From the NCBI GenBank assembly GCA_051294375.1, contig CM119263.1:28192293-28256292 (forward strand): a DNA stretch of 64,000 bases, written 5' to 3'. This document shows, one piece after another, positions 14,343 through 27,386 of this stretch. The stretch comes from Paraspadella gotoi. Lineage: Eukaryota > Chaetognatha. Positions within the stretch are counted from its first letter, which is position 1, and every line of letters begins with the position of its first letter. The position numbers and the translations under genes were made by a program. The notes below the pieces were generated by a model, which saw only the letters and a program-made list of their open reading frames with translations, searched no databases and was not told the origin of the DNA.

Positions 14343-17102
14343 AGGCGGCCCGCACGCCGTCATGGGCCAACTCGGGCGTCGTCGAAACCATCGAAGACAG
14401 TCAACGCCGTCAAAACGACGCGAAACGTCGCCGTTTCTTTGAATTCGGCGCCGGAACCGAGGATTTTCAAAGAGTTTTGCAAGTTGAGTTGAGGATTTGG
14501 GGTTGGGGAGTGGGATTGAGGATTATGTAAGGGGTTGGGAGTGGGATTGAGGATTTAGTAAGGGGTTTGGGAGTGGGTTGAGGATTTAGTAAAGGGGTTG
14601 GGGAGTGGGATTGAGGATTAGTTAAGGGATTTTGGTGATAATGACGATTTAGAATAGAAAGGTATCAGAAGCGGGAATTCGGATTTAGGACGGGAATTGG
14701 GAAATGGGGAATTGGGATGATTCCGGAATGGATTTTAAAAGTGGAAATTGATCTTTAGGAAAAGCATAGGGAAAGCATTTGCAAGTGCGTTGCTAAATTT
14801 TTGAAAAGAGATATTTGCCACTGAGGATTTACAATTGGTTTGGGAGTAATGATTTACAAAAAATATTTTTTACAAAAAGTTACTCGACCTTTGGAAAAGA
14901 TTTAATTGTGAGTTGTAATCTTAGAAAATTTCTACGTGGAGATTAAAGATTATATAACTCGCTAGTTATGACAGATAAACGCAGTATCTTAAAATCGTTT
15001 ATCTTTCTCCGCTGACAGAATTACTTGATTCCCTGAACACGGCGTCTGAAGTGACTCCAGCTGTCAACTTCTCTTTCGGGAAAAAAGACGTTCGTCCAAG
15101 ATGCAGAAGGTTGGTTCCTTCAAGTCATAAAAAAAGCGATAGGAAACACTTTTATCGAGGTGGGAGCTGCGGCCTTCCAAGAATAAAAAAAGATAACTAT
15201 GTTCGTTTTCTGCTTGTTCTTAAGTTTTGTAGTTTCTTACGGAGTGAGAAAACAAAGCCGATGTAAAAAAATTTAGACACTTCTTTTCTATTATCACGTT
15301 TATAGTTTAAACATAGTTTACGAACATAGTGAATATAATGTTAAATATTTTGTAAGAAGTTCAAATATCGCCCGAGCCTACGATCCGTTTGTTCTGGTGG
15401 CTTGATACTACCTCGATGATATTTATAGATTGTTGGCCAAATCTCATACAATATGTCAGGCCATATTCGTTTCCAAAACTCTCTCTCTCTCTCTCTCTTT
15501 TTTTTTTTTCTCCACCACAGGTTTGTTCAGGTCAACAAAACCTCATGTGCTGATGGTGCGGTACATCGAAGATCGAGCAGAAAAAGGCTCTTGATGTCGT
15601 GGCCTCGTTTTTTCAGTTCGGCGGAACAGAGATGCACCCAATCACTTGAAGCACATAAAGATTCTCGGTTGAGCGAGCGGGAGAAATTTAATTGTCTGTG
15701 TTTGACCCGTTGATCCCATATATCCATTTGGTTTGACCCATGTAAATCCATTTTGATCCCCGTTTCGTTCTATTTTGATTCGGCGACACATTGTGATTTT
15801 TTGTATTTATTTTCACCACAATTAGGCATGCGAGATGGAGATTTCGCTTTGACTTCTATTGATAAGACAATTTTAATAGATCACTTTGCTGAAAAAACTG
15901 TATCGGGGTTGTAATTTTTTCCACTTTTCACTTTCAGAGGGGCGATTTTCTCTTTAATTTATAAAAATATGATTTATATATATATGTATATATATATAAT
16001 ATTATATTATATATAATAATATAATATAATAAAATATATATTATTATATATTTCCATATTTTCACATTCTTTTTAAGTTGTTTGGAAATTTCTAGTTTAG
16101 GAATCATTCAATCTAAGGAACGAAAATATCCATTTGCAGTATTGTTGTAATGTAAAAAGTGCCCTATGATTTAGATTAGTCCATTGACCAAATCGGTTAG
16201 GCTAGATTGTGCCTTAAATATATATGATCCTTTGTGTATAAACATTTATATGATAATTGGTCGTTTTAATGTTAAAATGTTTACTATTATTTGATTTTTA
16301 TATTTTTTGGCTACGATAAAATGAAAAAAATACGTCTTTTCGGTGTTATAGGCCTAAAGCAAACCGGAAGCGAATTAACTCTGTGTTTCTCTCAGAGCGC
16401 CACAAATCTTTCCCCTTTTACTAAAGACTTTCCGTGAGAGGACCACTCAAAGGTGTTTCCTTTATTTATTACAGCCCGAGTCAACTGGGAATATAAGTAA
16501 TTGCCATCTAATTAAATAATAATGTAGAAATTACAGTAGTTCAGGTATCTGTTCGCCTCTGGACAAGATAAATATTGAGGGTCTGGAATCTGGAAAGCTT
16601 TGGGAGTTTGTTCAAGGATTTGAAAAGGTCATTCAAAGGATTCGTCAGATGTTTAGAGGTTTGCGCGCATGGAGTTGGCGCAGGTTTGAGAGACCGGAGA
16701 CAGAAGAGAGAGAGAGAGTAAGATAGAAAGGAGAGAAATTGGATACTTCTTAATTGGTAGCTGCAGGGGTAGTTTTAATTTCAATTTTTTTTTTCATTCC
16801 AGATGGTTTGCAGGGAAGCGGGGCGATGGATGTAGCGATTCCTGGTCACGCTCCTCTTTTCCGCTGGAACCAGACGCTCATAAAAGTAGATAAAAGATGT
16901 ATAAAAATTATATAAATATATAATATATAATATAAATGTTATGCAAAAGAGGTTAAAAAGTTGTCATTTTTTCTCTCCATATGTGTTACTTAAATGTGTC
17001 CTGTCAGTTTGGCGTCTTAAGGTTCATTCAAAATCTGGGCTGAAGTGGGCGGATGCAAAAAACCCTTTCCGGTCATTCCGCTTCCTATTCTGAGCCTCAA
17101 GT
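14343..17102 (+). pseudogene. Frame-broken extra copy of WD40-gene exons
   Basis: Counterparts of the exons at 19580, 20211, 20687, 21695, 21941 and 22139 lie at about 14343-14480, 15019-15160, 15520-15672, 16545-16695, 16803-16885 and 17010-17101. Each carries several one-base shifts, so no exon reads through (for example 'gtcatgggccaactcgggcg' against 'gtcatggccatcggcg'). Probably uncorrected reads of the same locus rather than a diverged paralogue, because intron sequences match as well as exons do. Confidence 0.7.
15960..16060. repeat. (AT)-rich simple repeat
   Basis: Runs of 'atatat' and 'aataata' that recur at 21120-21215 in the other copy. It is intron sequence of the WD40 gene. Confidence 0.8.
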
Positions 17103-17501
17103 AATAATTTTTTTATTAACATCCATTACTTCATTAGTATTCGTTTGTTAACTTGAATTTAAGGTTGACGTAGTTTTTAGAACATTTCCCTTTTATTCGG
17201 ATTCATTTCTACAGTGTGTCCCAATGGTACTGGGGAGTTTTACTTTGGGGTTTTTTAAAAGAACAAAATGAAATATGCGCACTAAGTTATGGAACCATTT
17301 TATAGGTATACCTAATTTTAAAAATTGAACAAAAGCAAACTCCTGTTATTTTATTACATAAAGCAAAATGGTATAGAAAATTTTTTTCAGTTGATTTTTA
17401 AAAAAAAATGTTCAATTATGTATTTTTTAATATTTATCAAATATTTTTTTAATAATTGATAATAAGTTTAAAATAATTTTCTTTAGATGGCAGGACAGTA
17501 A

Positions 17502-18112
17502 TAGAGCCAAACCTTCGTCATGGGTGGGTCAGAGTTTGATTTGGGAACCTTTCCAAATGAAACTTCCATACATTTCTGAGAAAAACTTTCAATGGAGCAA
17601 ATTTCTATAAGATGGCTTAGAAGCATTAGTAATTAATTTTTTAATAATTTATTTATAGATAGAATGTAAAATTTTTTTTTGAATTTTTTTATTTTTTAAA
17701 GCGGATCAAAATGCTTATGAAAAGTTATCTACACAAGTATAATTTCTTTTTTCATATTTTTGATGATAAGTGGGTTAAAAATTGAGAAAAACCTTAAAAA
17801 TCATCATCAATCATCAGATGATTTTTAGCAGTTTTTACTAATTTTTAGTAATAAAACATCAAAATTTAAAAAAAGTTGTAATTATAATTTTGCTTAACTT
17901 TTTAAGCTCTATAGAATCAAAATTAAAAAACTTAAATATCAAAAAAAGAATTTTTTAAACATATATAGTAGGCAATATAATATATTAATATAGCGAATTA
18001 CTATGTTCGGAACATTTTTGCAAAAAAATAATTTTAACCATAATTAATACCAAAATAATGGATTAGTTTTAATGCTGTTGCCCATTATATTTGAATTTGG
18101 GTCGGCTACCGC
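17502..18112 (+). mobile_element. Repeat E1, copy 2, absent from the other copy
   Basis: Starts 'tagagccaaaccttcgtcatg' minus its last base and ends 'gtcggctaccgc', like 9897-10482. The counterpart at 22587-22605 reads 'ggacagtaagaaaac' without interruption, so this is an insertion relative to it. The flanks 'gacagtaa' and 'acgagtaa' could be an 8-base target duplication blurred by errors. It sits inside the terminal-inverted-repeat element that starts at 17212. Confidence 0.65.
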
Positions 18113-18685
18113 CCAACGAGTAAGAAACTATATTTTAGCTCCAGAGCTCATATAATGCGTAATCTTATTTTTTAAATTATTTACTTACCTTTCAATATAA
18201 TTTATTTTGAAGTACATACAACCTATTTTGGTTCTGGCTTAATGATTCAACTGCTCATCCTGTGAGAATAAGAAAATTTAAAATAATTAATTATTAGCAT
18301 ATTTTATCAATTAGTTTATTTTGTACATCTTATTTTTTTTTAAATAAGAAATACTATCAATTTACAAAATTTTATATTACTTTAAAATGCTTATTTACGC
18401 GATAAAAACAAAATCATAACAAAACGAAGCCGAGTCCACTGGGCGTTGTTTTGAGAAATCGCCGGTTTCAAATTAGAGAAAAGGTCAGGAANNNNNNNNN
18501 NNNNNNNNNNNNNNNNAATTTGTAAAAGATTACCAAAAACAAATGACATCAAGTATTTCATGAAAATTACCACCACCACCACCACAGTTTAATAAACCAC
18601 AGAACCACCTTTCGTTTCTCCATGAATCTAAATCTCCTTCCGTCACGCGGCATCAAAGCCTCCAACACTTCGTCCACTTGAGAAA

Positions 18686-18884
18686 NNNNNNNNNNNNNNN
18701 NNNNNNNNNNNNNNNNNNNNNNNNNNNNNNNNNNNNNNNNNNNNNNNNNNNNNNNNNNNNNNNNNNNNNNNNNNNNNNNNNNNNNNNNNNNNNNNNNNNN
18801 NNNNNNNNNNNNNNNNNNNNNNNNNNNNNNNNNNNNNNNNNNNNNNNNNNNNNNNNNNNNNNNNNNNNNNNNNNNNNNNNNNNN
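18686..18884. other. Assembly gap (199 N)
   Basis: Unknown bases just before the first recognisable WD40-gene exon. Earlier exons of that gene may lie here. The 170 known bases between the gaps (18517-18685) show a short (CAC)n run and no clear exon. Confidence 0.95.
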
Positions 18885-18914
18885 TTTAAATCTGTTTAAA
18901 CTTTTTTTTTTTAG

Positions 18915-19409
18915 ACAACAACTTATCGGTTCAATGGGTCAACTAAAGGAGTCTTTATCCAGGTAAATTAATGAATTTAACTAAAATTAAAATTTATAAT
19001 TTAAACTACTTCATTCCCTACTGCATTCATTACAGCATTCGCATGAAGGAGCTGAGAGCCGCGGAGATAAATTTGAGGACAGGAATGACTTTGTACGGAG
19101 GGAACCCAGCGAAGGCCATGCCAGAATTCACAGGTGAACGAATTCACTGTGAACAAATTCACTGTGAACGAACTCACTGTGAACGAATTCACACTGATTA
19201 TGAATGTCACTGAAAAAAGAATGTAATCTTAAAAAAATTTTGAGGATAGATCGAAATATCATAAGGTGCTATTTACTAAAATGACGTTTTTTTTAAACAG
19301 TAGGGTAGTTTATTAGTAGTTTATTAATATCTCTTATTAAGCACAGACAATGAAAGAAAACCTGAATAGATAGCCGGGGTCATAGTTCAAGAGAAGACGA
19401 AAGAGAGAG

Positions 19410-19457
<48 letters not shown>

Positions 19458-22400
19458 GAAATTAAGCAGCATAATTTGAGATGTGTATGCCCCGGGCCAC
19501 CGGGATTCGTTACCATGGTAACCGAAACGCCCTCACCTTAGACCAGTAAGATAACACTCACCTGCTTTCCCTTTCTCAAGAGGCGCGCCGCAACGCCGTC
19601 ATGGCCATCGGCGTCGTCGAAACCATCGAAGACAAAGTCAACGCCGTCAAAACCGGAATCGTCGCCGCTTTCTTCGAATTCGGCGCCGGAACCGAGGATT
19701 TTCAAAGAGTTTGCAAGTGAGTTGAGGATTTGGGGTTGGGGAGTGGGATTGAGGATTTAGTAAAGGGGGTTTGGGAGTGGGTATGAGGATTTAGTAAAGG
19801 GGTTGGGGAGTGGGATTGAGGATTAAGTTAAGGGAATTTTGGGATGAATGACGATTTAGAATAGAAAGGTATCAGGAAGCGGGATTCGGATTTAGGACGG
19901 GATTGGGAAATGGAATTGATGATTCCGGAATGGATTTTAAAGTGGAAATTGATTTTAGGAAAAGCATAGGGAAAGCATTTGCAAGTGCGTTGCTAATTTG
20001 AAAAGAGATTTGCACTGAGGATTTACAAATTGTTTGGGAGTTAATGATTTACAAAAATATTTTTAAAAAAGTTCTCGATTTGGAAAAGATTTAATTGTGA
20101 GTTGTAAATTCTTAGAAAATTTTCTAGTGAGTTAAAGATTATATAAACTCGCTAGTTATGACAGATCAAACGCAGTATCTTAAAATCGTTTATCTTTCTC
20201 CCGCTGACAGAATCTACCTTGATTCCCTGAACACGGCGTCTGAAGTGACCCAAGCCTGTCAACTTCTCTTTCGAAAAAACGTTCGGTCCAAGATGCAGAA
20301 GTTGGTCCTCAGTCATAAAAAAGCGCAGGACCTTTTGATCGAGGTGGGACTGCGGCCTCAGAGATAAGATACTATGTCGTTTTCTGCTTGTTCTTAAGTT
20401 TTGTAGTTTCTACGGAGTGAGAAAACAAAGCACAGATGTAAAAATTTAGACACTTTTTTCTATTTTCCGTTTATAGTTTAAACATAGTTACGAACATAGT
20501 TGAATATAATGTTAAATATTTTGTAAGAAGTTCAAAATATCGCCCGAGCCTACGATCCGATTTGATTCTGGTGGCTTGATACTCCTTCGATGATATTATA
20601 GATGTTGCCAAATCTCATACATATGTCAGCCATATTCGTTTCAAAACTCTCTCTCTCTCTCTCTCTTTTTTTTTCCTCCACCACAGGTTGTTCAGATCAA
20701 CAACAACCTCATGGTGCTGATGGTGCGGTACACGAAGATCGAGCAGAAAAGGCTCTTGATGTCGTGGCCCGTTTTTCAGTTCGGCGGAACAGAGATGCAC
20801 CCCATCACTGAAGCATACAAGATTCTCGGTGAGCGAGCGGAGAAATTTATTGCCTGTTGTTTGACCCGTTTTGATCCCATATGATCCAATTTGGTTTTGA
20901 CCCCATGTAATCCATTTTGATCCCGTTTCGTTCTATTTTGATTCGGCGACAACTTGTGTTTTTTGTATTTATTTTTCCACCATTAGGCATCGAGATGGAG
21001 ATTTACGCTTTGACTTCTATTGATAAGTACGAATTTTAATAGATACTTTGCTGAAAAACTGAATCGGGGTTTAATTTTTCACTTTTCACTTTCAGAGGGG
21101 CGATTTCTTTATTTATAAAAAGATATATTTATATATATATGTATATTATATATAATATTATATTATATATAATATATAATATAAAATAAAATATATATTA
21201 TTATATATTTACACATATTTCACCATTCTTTTTAATTGTTTGGAAATTTCTAGTTTAGGAATCATCAATTCTAAGGAACGAAAATATCATTTGCATATTG
21301 TTGTAATGTAAAAGTGCCCTATGATTTAGATTAGTCATTGACCAAATCGGTTAGGCTAAGATTTGTGCCTTAAATATATATGATCCTTTGCTTTATATAA
21401 ACATTTTATTGATAATTGGTCGTTTTAATGTTAAAATGTTTACTATTATTTGATTTTTATTTTTTGGCTACGATAAAATGAAAAATTACGTCTTTCTGGT
21501 TTAAGGCCTAAAGCAAACCGAAGCGATTAACTCTGGTTTCTCTTCAGAGCGCACAAATCTTTCGCCTTTTACTAAAGATTTCCGTGGAGAGGAACACTCA
21601 AAGAGTGTTTCTTTATTTATTACAGCCCGAGTCAAACTCGGGAATAAGTAATTGCCATCTAATTAAATAATAATGTAGAAATTAACGTATTCAGGTATCT
21701 GTTCGCCTCTGGACAAGATAAATCATTGAGGGTCTGGAATCTGGAAACTTTGGAGTTTGTTCAAGATTTGAAAGGTCATTCAGGATTCGTCAGATGTTTA
21801 GAGGTTGCGCCTGGAGTGGCGCAGGTGAGAGACGGAGACAGAGAGAGAGAGAGAGAGTAAGATAGAAAGAGAGAAATTGATACTTCCTTAATTGGTGCTG
21901 CAGGGGTAGTTTTAATTTCAATTTTTTTTTTCAATTCCAGATGGATTTGCAGGGAAGCGGAGCGATGGATGTAGCGATTCCTGGTCACGCCCTCTTTTCC
22001 GCTGGAACAGACGCCTCCATAAAAGTAGATAAAAGATGTATAAAAATATATAAAATATATAATATATATATAAATGTAGCAAAAGAGGTAAAATTGTCAT
22101 TTTTTTTCCATATTGTTAACTTAAATTGTCCTTGTCAGGTTTGGCGTCTAAGTTCATCAAAATCTGGGCTGAAGTGGCGATGCAAAAAAACCCTTTCCGG
22201 TCATTCCGCTCCTATCTTGAGCCTCAAGTAATAACTTTTTTTATTACATCATTACTTCATTAGTATTCGTTTGTTAACTTGAATTTAAAGGTTGACTCGT
22301 AGTTTTTAAGAACATTTCCCTTTTATTCGGATTCATTCTACAGTGTGTCCCAATGGTACTGTCTGTTAAGAATGAATATGCGCACAAGTATGGACCATTT

Positions 22401-25400
22401 TATAGGATACCTAAATTTTAAAAATTGAACAAAGCAAACTCCTGTATTTATTACATAAAGCAAATGGTATAAAAATTTTTTTCAGTGATTTTTAAAAAAA
22501 AAAATTTCAATTATGTATTTTTTAATATTTAGCCAATATTTTTTTAATATTGATAATAAAGTTTTAAATATTTTCTTTAGATGCAGGACAGTAAGAAAAC
22601 TATTTTTAGCTCCAGAGCTCATATAATGCAGTAATCATTATTTTTTAAATTATTTACTTACCTTTAATAATAATTTATTGAATAAATAACAACCTATTTT
22701 GTTCTGGCTTAATGATTCAATCGCTCACAACTTCAAATAAGAAAATTTAAATATTAAATTAATTAGCATATTTAATCAATTTTATATTTTTTATTTTGTT
22801 TATTTCATTTATTTTTTACAAATTACAATTTAAATAATTTATATCTATTTAAAATATTTTTTTACAGAATTTTTTTAATAAAATTTATTTAAAGTAAAAA
22901 AATTAACTAAAAATTAAAAAAGTAAAAAATGAGGAATCATTTAAATTGAATGTTCTGCAAAGAAAAATTGATAAAAATTGAATTTGAAATATAGTATCAT
23001 AAATAGTAAGAACTTATCTTTGACAATGTTATCTCAGAAATAACATTTAATAACACAGTTCCGTACAATATGTAAAAGTTAACCGACAGTACCATTGGGA
23101 CACACGGAGATGTTTAAAAGATTTACTTTTTTGCGATTGAATATAAATCTATATCGTCAAAAACAGTTTACAAAGGTCTTTGTGGCCGAAGGGACGTCCT
23201 TGGCCTCCAAAACCTAAGTCCCGCCACAAATCAGATACGCAGGACGGAAAAGTTTAAAATTTAAATCCCGCGTGGAGCCTGGTTCTAGAGCCTAATTTTT
23301 TTTATCTGCTGTGATCTTATTTGGTCCCATCTCTTAAATTCACTAATGTGCTAAGTAGACTGACGATGACTAGCTACTATTGAACGGGTCCTTGGCTCGG
23401 AACCCGGCTTGGGGGGGGTCTCCACGCTTCTAAGGCGGTTTATGGCCTTCCCTTCCCTTCTCGAAGGGCAGGCTCCGGGTTGAGATTGAATCCGGAACCT
23501 CGTCGTCGTTAGTCGATGGCTTTTACTATCAGAGCTACCCTGTCACAAACGAGGGAATGATATTTAAATGTCCGCAAAAGAAATGTTTTCTTGTCTCAGA
23601 TTGGCCAAACATCTTCTCTTTTCGACGTCCGCGGATATGACTATCGCCGTCTGGTCTCTCGATCGCTTGGATCGACAGTGGGCATCCAAAAAGGTTTGGT
23701 TCAGAGTTACAAGTTTAATTGGGTCATGGCAAGTTAAATCCACGGCCTCGGGCTCAAATAAAGTGACAAAAGTCTAGTTTTGCTTTTATATTTCTATCCA
23801 AACAAAGTTATAAAATTACCAGCACCAAAAAAAGAAAATTAATCTGTTCCATGTTGACATTTTGACTGGAATAATGAAATATTTCAGAAGATGTAACTAT
23901 GCTTAGTAAGCTTACTAAACATCAGCCAATAAATTATCACGAAAATGGCGAAACACTTGAGACATTGAAGTTTATCCAAGTTTTCTTGAGCATTTGACGA
24001 CAGTTAGTTGACAAAAATGTTCAATGTTGCTGCTAAGTCTGCTGTAGTTGTTGGAATTGACTCAATATACCGACCGAGACGGACCGACCGACCGAGCTTA
24101 CTCTTCGTCGACTCGATTGTCGGCCACGTCCTTGACGGTGACGACGCAGATGGCGACGAAGATCAATCCGGCGCCGATAAATCCCGGCGCGTCCGGCGTT
24201 TGACCCAAGAACCAAAAGGCCAAAGCGTAGGAGATTGGAATCTCTAGCGACATGAAGACGGCGACGATGTCTCCCTCGACCCAGCGCAGCGCGAAGACGG
24301 TGCTAAGCCGGCCCAGGAGATCGAAGGTGCCGAGCAGGACCGCGCCCAGCACCGGCAACGCGTTCACCGGTCTGGCGAAAAATACCCCGAGGCTGGCGGG
24401 CTTGAGGAACGCCAGAGTGACCGCCGAAGCCGACATCATGGCGGCGTAGTTGACGTGAAGGACGCTGAAATGAACGCCTGTCTTTTGGAGGCGGTCGTAG
24501 AGGAGCATCCAGACGACGTGAGCGAGAGAGTCCAGGAATGCCAGGAAGTAGTATAGGGAAACGTCGGGGAAGTCGCCGCCGCCGCCGCCGCCGTCGCCGT
24601 CGCCGAAAATAAATTGAGGCTTCGTCATCAGAACCACGCCGACGACTACCAGAGTCACGGCGCCGACGAGCACCTTCGACGGCAGCTTCCGCCGAGCCAG
24701 AGCCGCACCAACCGACATCCACACGACGCAAAGATCGATGATCGTCACTGCATCTCCCGCCGGCAGGCGTCGTAGGCAAAGAAAAGATAGGTAGCGCCCC
24801 GCGATCTCGAAAGCCGGCGCCACGACGACACCGAGTCTGACGAGCGCCGAGGCATCCGCGCCACCTAGCGGTGAAGACCGAAAGTACGCGATTAGCGGCG
24901 CGGTGACGACGACGGAGGCCACGCCCAAGACGACGGTGACGACGACGACGTCTAAGGGACCAAGACTGTCCAGGAAGGGAATGAGGAAAAAGAAGTAGCT
25001 CCATGATATTGAAGGCAGAATGAGAATGGGTAGGGCGAGAACGATCGGAGAATACATTGTTTATTTTATTTTATTTATTTTTTCTGGGGGGGGGGTGGTA
25101 GATTTTCAAATTGTTTTTTGATGAATTTTTTTGTTTTTTTGTTTTTCTGTTGGTATTTTATTTTTTTATTTGTCTTTTGCTTTTTATTTGTTTTTATAAT
25201 TTTCTTGTTTCTTGTTTTTATTTGTATTTTGATTTTGATTTTTTTTCCTCCTTATCACTCACTCACTCATTCATGCATTTGTTTGTTTTATTGACGATGA
25301 ATGACTCATCGCGTCAATGAATGACTATCATCGCATCAATCATTCGTTTTTTTTCTCCGGATTTTTTCATTAATTTTCTTTGATAGTTTCTCCGGACGAT

Positions 25401-27313
25401 TCCTTTCGTTTCGAAACGAATGGGAAAAGACAAAAAAAAGTTAGACACTAAGAAATTTATTTTATTCCATAATTCAGAATGGAATCGGATTGTCCAAGCT
25501 TTTAAAGTTTAAAGTTTGAATGCTTGATGAGTGTTTTTGGAATTTAGGCGGATTTATAAAGAAAATTTTTTTGGGGGGGAGTAAGAAAGTGTAAATAGTA
25601 AAAGTAAATAGTCGACTTACTCGTAAATTGTGAATAGTCTCGTTGGTATTTGGTTTTTTTAGTTGTTCTGTTTTGAAGAAAAAAAAATCCCGATAAACAA
25701 ATTGCGCGATTTTTTTTTTAACTCAGTGAAATTGAACTACGTACGTATGTGATTGGTGAGATGTGATTGGTGACGTGACTTTGATGACATGTGATAAGTT
25801 TTGGTGGCCGTGACCAAATTCTCGGCCTCATTACAAATCGTTAAAAATTACGAAAAAAAATATCTAAATAAATAAAGTAGTTACCCACAGTAATTGTATG
25901 TATTGTTTATTTTATATTAGAAATATTTTGATAATAATTTTTGATTATTCGTCGAGATCGTCGATTGGGGGATAAAAGTATCGTCGTCGTTGTCGTCGTC
26001 GTTGTCGTCGTCGTTGTCGTCGTCGACGGCGACGATAGAAAGGCGCGGCTCGGAAAAAAAATGTCGTTTTACTATCGATTTCCTGGCGAGTTAATATAAA
26101 TTTGATATTTAAAGTCTAATTGAAAAAACAATTTAAGATCAGTCGTCACCTATTTTCTTTCTCCTTCAGATCGATTTCGTTCCATTTTCTGTGATCGTGA
26201 CTGAGATCATCTACGAAGAGGAGCACGAGGAACTGCTTGGCGCCGACGACGAGGTCAGCTCGTAATTGCTTGTTCTGCTTGCCTGAACGCCTTTTTTTTT
26301 CTTTTGGAAGTTTGCTTATTTTTTTTTTATTTCTTAGTTTGATTTTTTTTATTTCTGTTTCTTTTTTTTTTCTAAATTTTTTTCCCTTCTTTTCTTTTTG
26401 TCTTTCTTTCCTTTTTTCTTCCTTTCTCGGTGTAGTTAATTTTTATTTTTAAACCTTTAATACATCCGTTTTATTAACTAGATATTTGCTTAAAATTAAA
26501 TTAATATCATCTATTTTTCGAATTTCAGAGCGACGATGAGATGACGGAAGCCGACGTCGCCGTCGCCGCCCAAAGTTTAGCTCCAATTCAGGTTTTCCAT
26601 TTCGTAAAATTAATTCATAATTTTTTCGCTAAAATTTATCATTTTAATTTTTATTGTGGTGAATTTTAGGAGAGAGAATCGGAAACGACTCCGCTGACGA
26701 AACCGAAGAAAAAATCGAAATGGACGAAACAAGGAAAGAAGGAAAAGAGTCGAAAAATGGTGATTGATTGATTGATTGATTGATTGCTTGATTTATTGAT
26801 TGAATGATTGCTTAAATGATTGCGTTGATTATCAAATTGTTTTTATAAAGATTTATTTTTTCTAAATTTAATTATTTATTTTTTATTTATTTATATATTT
26901 AATTATATATATATATATATTTATTTATTTATTTATTATTTATACAGATTGGCGTAAGGTCTGTGTGAAGATTAATTATTTTATTGACTGTTTTTTTTAA
27001 TTATTGATTGGTTGATCAATGATCATTTGTTTGCATTAATTCAGTTTTGTTTACTTTTCCATCGCCATCTCACAGGGCGATCGATCGGGTCGCAAAGAGA
27101 CCTTAATCAAGACCTTCCGCAAGAGGGAGACCTCCTTCGCCTTCTCCAGCGGGTCGTCGTCGCCGGAATCGACCGTCGTCCACTTTTTCGTCGCCGGCGA
27201 AGAGAAGTTTGGCTTCATGACTTTGTCGGGCAAAGAGTTGGCCGACGCGGGCACGTGGGACTTTAGAACCATTGTGCCAATAAATAATTGGAAATCCCAA
27301 GGTTTTTTCAGAA

Positions 27314-27386
<73 letters not shown>

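Larger units (their letters stand above)
14160..18491 (+). repeat. Duplicate block C (noisy copy of about 19400-22850)
   Basis: From the (GA)n run through AT-rich introns to the sequence after the E1 insertion, this block parallels 19400-22850 with frequent one-base differences. It is placed upstream of the first WD40-gene exons and ends near a 25-N gap, the same pattern as block A. Unlike the other copy it contains a 611-base E1 insertion at 17502-18112. Similarity fades after about 18320. Confidence 0.8.

Noticed and set aside
14343-17102. Second, diverged WD40 paralogue
   Set aside because: Introns match block D as well as exons do and the differences are one-base shifts, so it is the same locus read twice.
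23465-23556. Functional tRNA gene on the minus strand
   Set aside because: A- and B-box-like sequences are present but the acceptor and anticodon stems do not pair properly; a SINE fits better.
24303-25004. 233-residue Arg-rich frame, minus strand
   Set aside because: Shadow frame of the transporter gene on the same strand; it is very Arg/Gly-rich and has no membrane segments.
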